From Flavicella marina (GTDB taxonomy: Bacteria > Bacteroidota > Bacteroidia > Flavobacteriales > Flavobacteriaceae), in the NCBI RefSeq assembly GCF_009193215.1, contig NZ_VYVA01000003.1, positions 1-64,000 of the forward strand: a stretch of DNA of 64,000 nucleotides, in the 5' to 3' direction. Below are positions 58,785 to 64,000 of the stretch, one piece after another. Below the pieces are notes generated by a model. The model saw only the letters and a program-made list of their open reading frames with translations, was not told the DNA's origin and made no database searches. Position 1 is the first letter of the stretch, and each line of letters begins with the position of its first letter. The translations under genes were made by a program, and so were the position numbers.

Positions 58785-59912
58785 ATGAAATTATTTGATG
58801 TATACCCATTATACGATGTAACCCCTGTGAAAGCTGAAGGTTGTTATGTTTGGGATGATAAAAACGAAAAATATTTAGATTTATACGGAGGGCATGGTGT
58901 AATTTCTATTGGTCATACCAATCCTCATTATAAAGGAATGATCGAAAAGCAATTGAGCAATATTGCTTTTTATTCGAACGCCATTCAAAACCCATTGCAA
59001 CAAGAATTATCCAATAAATTAGGAGAGTTGTCTGGTTGTGGTGAGGAGTATGAATTGTTTTTGTGTTCAACAGGAGCTGAAGCAAATGAGAATGCAATTA
59101 AAGTAGCATCGTTTTATAATAAAAAATCGAGAGTAATTGCTTTTAAAAATGGGTTCCATGGTAGAACTTCTGCTGCGGTATCTGTAACGGATAATAAAAA
59201 AATTATTGCTCCAGTAAATGCTCATAATCCCGTAACAATTTTGCCGTTAAATGATATTGAAGCGGTAAAGAATGAGATTGAAAAAGGAGATGTAACGGCT
59301 GTTATTGTAGAGCCTATTCAAGGAGTTGGTGGTTTAGATGAGCCAACAACAGCATTTTTAAAAGCGGTTAGAAAAGTAACAGAAGAAAATAATGTTTGCT
59401 TGATTTTAGATGAAGTTCAATCTGGTTACGGAAGATCAGGTAAATTTTTCGCACACCAATTACATGACGTAAAAGCAGATATTATTCCTATGGCAAAAGG
59501 AATGGGGAACGGTTTTCCTATTGGTGGAGTATTGATTGCAAAACATATCGAATCTTGGTATGGAATGCTAGGAACTACTTTTGGAGGTTCTCATTTAGCA
59601 TGTGCAGCTGGGATTGCAGTTTTAGATGTGATTAAAAAAGACAACCTTATAGAGAATGTAAAAGAAATCAATGCATATTTCAAAGAACAAGTAAAATCAT
59701 TAAAAGGCGTAAAGCAAGTCAAAGGTCAAGGATTGATGTTAGGTCTAGAATTTGATTTTGAAGTAGGTGAATTACGCAAAAAATTAATTTACGACGAAAA
59801 CATATTTACAGGAGGTGCGATGAATAAAAATTTATTGAGAATATTACCTCCTTTAAATGTTACAAAGGAAGATATAGACGTGTTTATAAGCGCTCTCAAG
59901 AAACTTTTGTAG
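58785..59912 (+). CDS. argD: Acetylornithine (or succinylornithine) aminotransferase
   Basis: 375 residues, class III aminotransferase. The PLP Lys is in MAKGMGNGFPIGG, preceded by LILDEVQSGYGRSG, and the phosphate/substrate segment CSTGAEANENAIKVA is clear. It transaminates N-acyl-glutamate semialdehyde to N-acylornithine. It starts MKLFDVYPLYDVTPVKAEG. A terminator follows (59931-59965), so argF, argB and the deacylase are not in this transcript. Confidence 0.93.
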   Translation: MKLFDVYPLYDVTPVKAEGCYVWDDKNEKYLDLYGGHGVISIGHTNPHYKGMIEKQLSNIAFYSNAIQNPLQQELSNKLGELSGCGEEYELFLCSTGAEANENAIKVASFYNKKSRVIAFKNGFHGRTSAAVSVTDNKKIIAPVNAHNPVTILPLNDIEAVKNEIEKGDVTAVIVEPIQGVGGLDEPTTAFLKAVRKVTEENNVCLILDEVQSGYGRSGKFFAHQLHDVKADIIPMAKGMGNGFPIGGVLIAKHIESWYGMLGTTFGGSHLACAAGIAVLDVIKKDNLIENVKEINAYFKEQVKSLKGVKQVKGQGLMLGLEFDFEVGELRKKLIYDENIFTGGAMNKNLLRILPPLNVTKEDIDVFISALKKLL

Positions 59913-59930
59913 TTGGTGAAATTTACAAAA

Positions 59931-59965
59931 AAAAAGCCTCATTCATTTTTTGAATGGGGCTTTTT
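59931..59965 (+). terminator. Terminator of the arginine operon
   Basis: A 15-bp stem with one G-T pair (59931-59945 with 59951-59965), A5 before and T5 after, starting 18 bases beyond the argD stop. Confidence 0.88.
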
Positions 59966-60120
59966 CGCTTTATATATGCGTAAGTACTCATTAGTATTAC
60001 TCGATTGCACTTGATTTATAGAGTTATAAACTGAGTCGTATAAATCATGAACTGAGAGCAACAAAAATCTCTTTGAAAATGATGTTCTTCGTAGAGAACA
60101 CAATTATTAAATAGAAACTA

Positions 60121-62421
60121 ATGATACGTAAAAAACTTTTTTTGAAACGCATAGTATTGGCACTAACAGTCATAATTGGCTTTTCAATGCATGCCCAAAA
60201 TTTAGAAAAAGAAGCCAAAGCTGAAATAAAAGCACTTGAGAAATTAATCAAAAAAGCAGAAAAAAAAGGTATTGATGTTCTTAAAGAAAAAACAACTATT
60301 CGAACAGCCGAGGTATTTTTAGAATTTGCCAATTGGGATGAAAAAAATGTAGCAATCAATGAAGAAGCATTTTCAAAAGTAGCTTCGTACAAAAAGGATG
60401 CTCATAAAATGAGTTTGGAATTGCCAGATTTTGAGAGGCAAGATGTAATATTGATGCTTAAAGAAGCTAATTCTTATTTAAAATTACTTTTAAAGAAAGA
60501 AGTGTTTAGAAAAGATAGTCCAAAAGTTGATTGGAAAAAAGCAAAAGTAGAAGAAGATCAAATAACCTATAATGGGAGACCTGTTTTTCTAGCGGATTAT
60601 ACATGGAAACCTAAAACTAAAAAATTAACCGAATATCATGGAGATCAAGATGGGTTTTTTCTTACACCCTCTTATGTGATTAACGAAAAAGGTGATTTTT
60701 CTCCTCGAAAAAAAACAGAATTAGAAAGCAAAGGAGAGGGATCTTTAGGATTTATTTTTATGAATCATAAAGGGGTGCCAAACTGGGCAGAACAAAAGTA
60801 TGGACCAGGATTTTCGATGAGAGAAGATACCTATACTGCATATGATATTGATAATCCAGGTGCTCGAGAAATACAAGAAAAATTATTGGCAGCAGTGGTG
60901 CCTTATACAGCAGGAAAACAATATTCTGGACTGGGGTATATGTTGTGTAACGAACCTCATTTTTATACATACAATGATAAGAAAAAAGGAAAATTACCAT
61001 GGGCTTCAGGTGGAGTATCTCATTATACAATCGAGAAGTTTAAGGTTTGGTTGAGCGAAAAACATACTTCAATCGAAGATCTAAATAAGGCTTGGGGAAC
61101 GAGTTTTAAAAGTTTTGATTCAGTTCGAATCGAGATACCTATTGATATTAGTCTTAAAGGATCTGCTATGTGGTATGATTGGTCTGTGTTTAATATGAAT
61201 AGAGTTACAGAGTGGTATAAGTTTTTGAAAGAAGAAATTCAAAAGTATGATGCGGAGGCAAAGGTGCATTTAAAAATAATGCCAAATTTATGGACTGAAA
61301 ATCAAAGAGTTCATGGAATAGATTTAGAGGCTTTGACGGATTTAAGCGGAATTATAGGAAATGATTCAGGGGCAGAACACAAAAGAATATGGCAAAAGCA
61401 ACCTTATGAATGGGAAGCACATTATAGCTTTGGTTGGAGAGAATTGTGTATGGGCTACGATTTTATGAAATCTGTAAGTCCAAATAAAATCAACTTTAAT
61501 TCAGAATTGCATTATCTGTCTACGAATCGATCAAGAGATTTGTATCAAGACCCCAAATATGCAAGAGCTGCTTTTTGGTTGGCGCATAGTTATGGAATGA
61601 CAGCGAGTCAGATTTGGTATTGGCCAAGAAAAGAAGATGGTTCTATTAATGCGAAAAAAGACTTGAAAGGGTATGCTGGGTCTAACAATCAACAGCCACG
61701 ACTTACTAATGAAGTTGCAATGACATTGATTGATTTGAACGCATATGGAGAAGAGATAATGGCAATGCAACGTCAAAGAAAACCAATTCGTCTGTTCTAT
61801 TCTAAAACATCCGCAATTAATAAAACACATCATATGGACGACTTATTTGAGTTGTATGAAACATTGCATTTTGAAGGAACTCCACTTGGATTTGTAACAG
61901 AGAATATTCTGAAAACTCAGAAAAAGTCAAATTGGGATATTGTGATGGTGTACGATACTGAATTTGTTACAAAAGATGAGTTGAGTGCATTGCAGAATTA
62001 CTTAGATAATGGTGGTGTTGTTTATGTAGATTCTAAAAGTTTAAAAAAGGATGAGTATGGAAATTCCTTGCCAAAATTATCACAGAGCAAAGGACAGTTG
62101 TTGGTTTTAGAAACACCAGAAATTTACAGAAAAGAAGGACTGGAGTTGTTAGAGAGATTAGGTAGTTTATCGAAACTAGAATTGCGTGAAAAAAAATCAT
62201 TAGGAACAAAAACTTGTATTTGGAAAGTTGTCGAAAATGCAAAAGGTAATCAAGTTTTATCTGTTGTAAATGTCGGAAAAGAAAATGCAACAATAAGTGT
62301 TGCAATGAAGGATGGTCAAGAAGTAGTATGTAAAGATTTATTGAAAGGCATTCAAGTGACTTCTAATCCTACTTTAAAACCAAACGAAGTGTATTTCGTT
62401 GAGGTATTGGTGAAAAAATAA
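60121..62421 (+). CDS. Secreted glycoside hydrolase, GH42-like (clan GH-A)
   Basis: 766 residues. A signal peptide (cleavage near FSMHAQ) is followed by a Lys/Glu-rich helical segment (about 28-125), then a TIM barrel with Asn277-Glu278 of LCNEPHF as acid/base and Glu462 in NFNSELHY as candidate nucleophile. LNKAWGTSFKSF is the motif seen in GH42 beta-galactosidases. A trimerisation-like domain (about 575-690) and a beta C-terminus follow. Likely beta-galactosidase or a related exo-enzyme on algal galactans, in keeping with the sulfatase 6 kb away. Family placement (GH42, GH167 or another GH-A family) needs a profile search. Confidence 0.8.
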   Translation: MIRKKLFLKRIVLALTVIIGFSMHAQNLEKEAKAEIKALEKLIKKAEKKGIDVLKEKTTIRTAEVFLEFANWDEKNVAINEEAFSKVASYKKDAHKMSLELPDFERQDVILMLKEANSYLKLLLKKEVFRKDSPKVDWKKAKVEEDQITYNGRPVFLADYTWKPKTKKLTEYHGDQDGFFLTPSYVINEKGDFSPRKKTELESKGEGSLGFIFMNHKGVPNWAEQKYGPGFSMREDTYTAYDIDNPGAREIQEKLLAAVVPYTAGKQYSGLGYMLCNEPHFYTYNDKKKGKLPWASGGVSHYTIEKFKVWLSEKHTSIEDLNKAWGTSFKSFDSVRIEIPIDISLKGSAMWYDWSVFNMNRVTEWYKFLKEEIQKYDAEAKVHLKIMPNLWTENQRVHGIDLEALTDLSGIIGNDSGAEHKRIWQKQPYEWEAHYSFGWRELCMGYDFMKSVSPNKINFNSELHYLSTNRSRDLYQDPKYARAAFWLAHSYGMTASQIWYWPRKEDGSINAKKDLKGYAGSNNQQPRLTNEVAMTLIDLNAYGEEIMAMQRQRKPIRLFYSKTSAINKTHHMDDLFELYETLHFEGTPLGFVTENILKTQKKSNWDIVMVYDTEFVTKDELSALQNYLDNGGVVYVDSKSLKKDEYGNSLPKLSQSKGQLLVLETPEIYRKEGLELLERLGSLSKLELREKKSLGTKTCIWKVVENAKGNQVLSVVNVGKENATISVAMKDGQEVVCKDLLKGIQVTSNPTLKPNEVYFVEVLVKK

Positions 62422-62427
62422 TTTGTT

Positions 62428-63963
62428 ATGAAAAATATTGTTTTTTTATGTTTGAGTCTGTTCAGTTTTTGGCACAATTCACAAGCTCAAAATTTTGATA
62501 AAGATGTTCAAATTGTTTTGTTAGCTGGCCAATCTAATATGGCGGGAGGAGGAAATTACGAGAATCTTACCGATGAAGATTATCAAAGAATTGAAAATGT
62601 GCAAGACAGGGTTTCAGTGATTTTTAATGGTTCGAAACCTTATCCATTGTCTTATTACAAAAACAAACCAGGAAAGAAATACAATTTCACAAAACGATTC
62701 GGTCCAGAGTTGTTTATTGGCGTGACTCTAGCAGAAAAGTATCCGGATAAAAATTTTTTGTTGATCAAACGATCTCAGGGGGGTACAGCTTTGTATGGAG
62801 CTTGGAATCCGAATTGGAGTTCAGAGAAAGCAAAGGAAGTAGAAAAAGGAGATTACAAACAAAACTTGAAATTGTATGAACTGCATATTGCTGATATTCT
62901 TAAGGGAATTCAGCAGTTAGAACAAGAAAATAAAAGTTGTCAAATCATTGGTTTTGGTTGGATGCAAGGTGAAAACGATGCAGCCTATGAAGTTTCTGCC
63001 AAGAGTTATAGAAAAAATCTTAAAAATTTAAAGGCAAGTTACCAACGCGATTTAAATCTAAACGAATTGCCTGCTGTGTATGGTCAAATAAATTCGAGAT
63101 ATGGAGAATTCGACGGTGGACCAGATATGGTAAGAATGGCTATTGCGAAAACTGCAAACTCCGATTATAGTTCGTCTTATATTCCAACAACGAAAGACCT
63201 TTCTTGGTCTGATTACCCGAAACATAGTGATAATGTGCATTACAATGCAGAAGGACAAAAACGATTAGGAGTTGTATTTGCAGAGAAACTAATTCGTTTG
63301 AACGAGAAGCTTTATGGTGATTTTTTTAAAGATGTATCTCAGCTTATCCCAGGTGAAACGGTGAAATTTCGAGCAGAAGGTACAACGAATATGGTGTATC
63401 ATGTTTATGTACCAAAAAAAGTGAAGCCCACTAAAAGAAAGGCGATGATTATTGCCTTTAGTCCTGCCGGTGATGGTGAAAGATTTCTTGAGTCTTTAAA
63501 AAAGGTTGCTGATGAAAATAAGGTGTTGTTGGTCGGATGTGATAAATTAAAAAATGGTATGATAGACCAAGAATTGGAACGCCTAATGGAAGATGAAGTT
63601 TTGGCAGCGATTTTCAAAAATATTCCTCACAAAGCATCGAAAGTTTATTTGGCTGGTTTTTCAGGAGGAGCTATGCGCTCTTATCAATTGACAACCCGAA
63701 TTGATCAAAATATTGCAGGGATAATCGCCTATGGAGGTTGGCTTGGTGGGGATGCGTATCAAGATAAAACATACCAAAAAGACTTAAAAGTTGCAATGGT
63801 CAATGGAATTGATGATACAGGAGCGAACAAATGGAAAGATAAAGATGCCGAAACGTTGATAAAATTTAATGCAGAAATAAAAGAATTTAGTTTTTCTGGC
63901 GGTCATCAAGTGGCTCCAGAAGAAGTAAACGCAAAGGTTTTTAAATGGATATTAAAAAAATAA
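62428..63963 (+). CDS. Two-domain secreted esterase: SASA/CE6-like plus alpha/beta hydrolase
   Basis: 511 residues with a signal peptide (cleavage near NSQAQ). Residues ~25-290 are a SASA-type SGNH esterase with nucleophile Ser36 in AGQSNMAGG, the GWMQGENDA motif and a D-x-x-H pair in HSDNVHYN. From about residue 300 a second fold starts, with MIIAFSPAGDGE (oxyanion region), the nucleophile elbow GFSGGAM near residue 410, and a late His in GGHQVAPEE. It is six bases after the glycosidase gene. It probably deacylates glycans taken apart by that enzyme. Confidence 0.8.
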   Translation: MKNIVFLCLSLFSFWHNSQAQNFDKDVQIVLLAGQSNMAGGGNYENLTDEDYQRIENVQDRVSVIFNGSKPYPLSYYKNKPGKKYNFTKRFGPELFIGVTLAEKYPDKNFLLIKRSQGGTALYGAWNPNWSSEKAKEVEKGDYKQNLKLYELHIADILKGIQQLEQENKSCQIIGFGWMQGENDAAYEVSAKSYRKNLKNLKASYQRDLNLNELPAVYGQINSRYGEFDGGPDMVRMAIAKTANSDYSSSYIPTTKDLSWSDYPKHSDNVHYNAEGQKRLGVVFAEKLIRLNEKLYGDFFKDVSQLIPGETVKFRAEGTTNMVYHVYVPKKVKPTKRKAMIIAFSPAGDGERFLESLKKVADENKVLLVGCDKLKNGMIDQELERLMEDEVLAAIFKNIPHKASKVYLAGFSGGAMRSYQLTTRIDQNIAGIIAYGGWLGGDAYQDKTYQKDLKVAMVNGIDDTGANKWKDKDAETLIKFNAEIKEFSFSGGHQVAPEEVNAKVFKWILKK

Positions 63964-64000
63964 TGATGAAAAAAAATGTATTCGTTGTTGCTTCGTTGTT
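63963..64000 (+). CDS. Start of a secreted protein (partial)
   Basis: The ATG at 63963 overlaps the TAA of the esterase gene (TAATG), with a second ATG at 63966. The visible codons MMKKNVFVVASL look like the start of a signal peptide. It continues the polysaccharide-related operon; its product is outside the window. Confidence 0.65.
   Translation, partial: MMKKNVFVVASL

Noticed and set aside
1-64000. CRISPR arrays, tRNA or rRNA genes, insertion sequences, prophage
   Set aside because: No regularly spaced direct repeats, no tRNA-like cloverleaf and no transposase or phage proteins were seen on either strand; a tRNAscan or Infernal run would settle small RNAs.

Overview
The window is about 64 kb of AT-rich DNA that reads as the chromosome of a member of the Flavobacteriia (Bacteroidota), most likely marine. 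Evidence: TAnnTTTG promoter boxes of the Bacteroidota sigma factor before many genes, few Shine-Dalgarno sequences, a type IX secretion C-terminal domain on a sulfatase, DUF4954, DUF4202 and DUF4136 families, and sulfatase/glycosidase/esterase genes typical of algal polysaccharide users. I see no rRNA, tRNA, CRISPR array, insertion sequence or phage.

Region 1 (1-7532): pentose use. A leftward operon runs xylB, xylA, sugar/H+ symporter, transaldolase and a two-gene transketolase, i.e. uptake of xylose, conversion to xylulose-5-phosphate and the non-oxidative pentose phosphate steps. A divergent LacI-family regulator faces it, with a CG-centred palindrome between them.

Region 2 (7603-26160): nitrate assimilation and haem/NO-type redox genes, all leftward. 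A three-module nitrate reductase (Mo-bisMGD plus FAD/NAD plus BFD) is followed by a protein that looks like a siroheme-less nitrite reductase fold fused to rubredoxin. Then come a NarL-type response regulator, a tight six-gene operon (two globins, a DUF3365 haem lipoprotein, a membrane b-type cytochrome, a flavin/[2Fe-2S] reductase, a pentahaem cytochrome c), an outer-membrane barrel, a nitrate ABC transporter (nrtABCD-like), an FNR-like regulator and a NarK-type transporter.

Region 3 (26444-37336): thirteen consecutive leftward genes, nearly all with signal peptides or lipoboxes, that look like one envelope locus of unknown function.

Region 4 (37559-43783): a second FNR-like regulator, and rightward nirB, nirD, DUF4202 and a histidine kinase that is the plausible partner of the response regulator 30 kb away.

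Region 5 (43865-55369): housekeeping and mixed genes: lipoprotein, DUF4954, oxygen-independent HemN, YgiQ-type radical SAM, MscS channel, secreted sulfatase, Cof-type phosphatase. Region 6 (55492-59912): an arginine-rich leader peptide, then a GNAT acetyltransferase, argG, argC and argD. Region 7 (60121-64000): GH42-like glycosidase, a two-domain esterase and the start of another secreted protein.

The most interesting signals are regulatory and architectural. (a) TACGTA boxes, often as 7-2-7 inverted repeats, lie next to the -7 box of the nitrate reductase, nirB and second FNR-like genes and upstream of the response regulator gene. (b) An AACTG-N8-CAGTT dyad with FNR geometry lies about 103 bp upstream of the -7 boxes of nrtA, narK and the globin operon. 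(c) The nitrate reductase fusion and its rubredoxin partner together look like a rearranged NirB. (d) The globin-cytochrome operon looks like an uncharacterised haem redox chain. (e) An Arg-codon leader points to ribosome-mediated attenuation of arginine synthesis.
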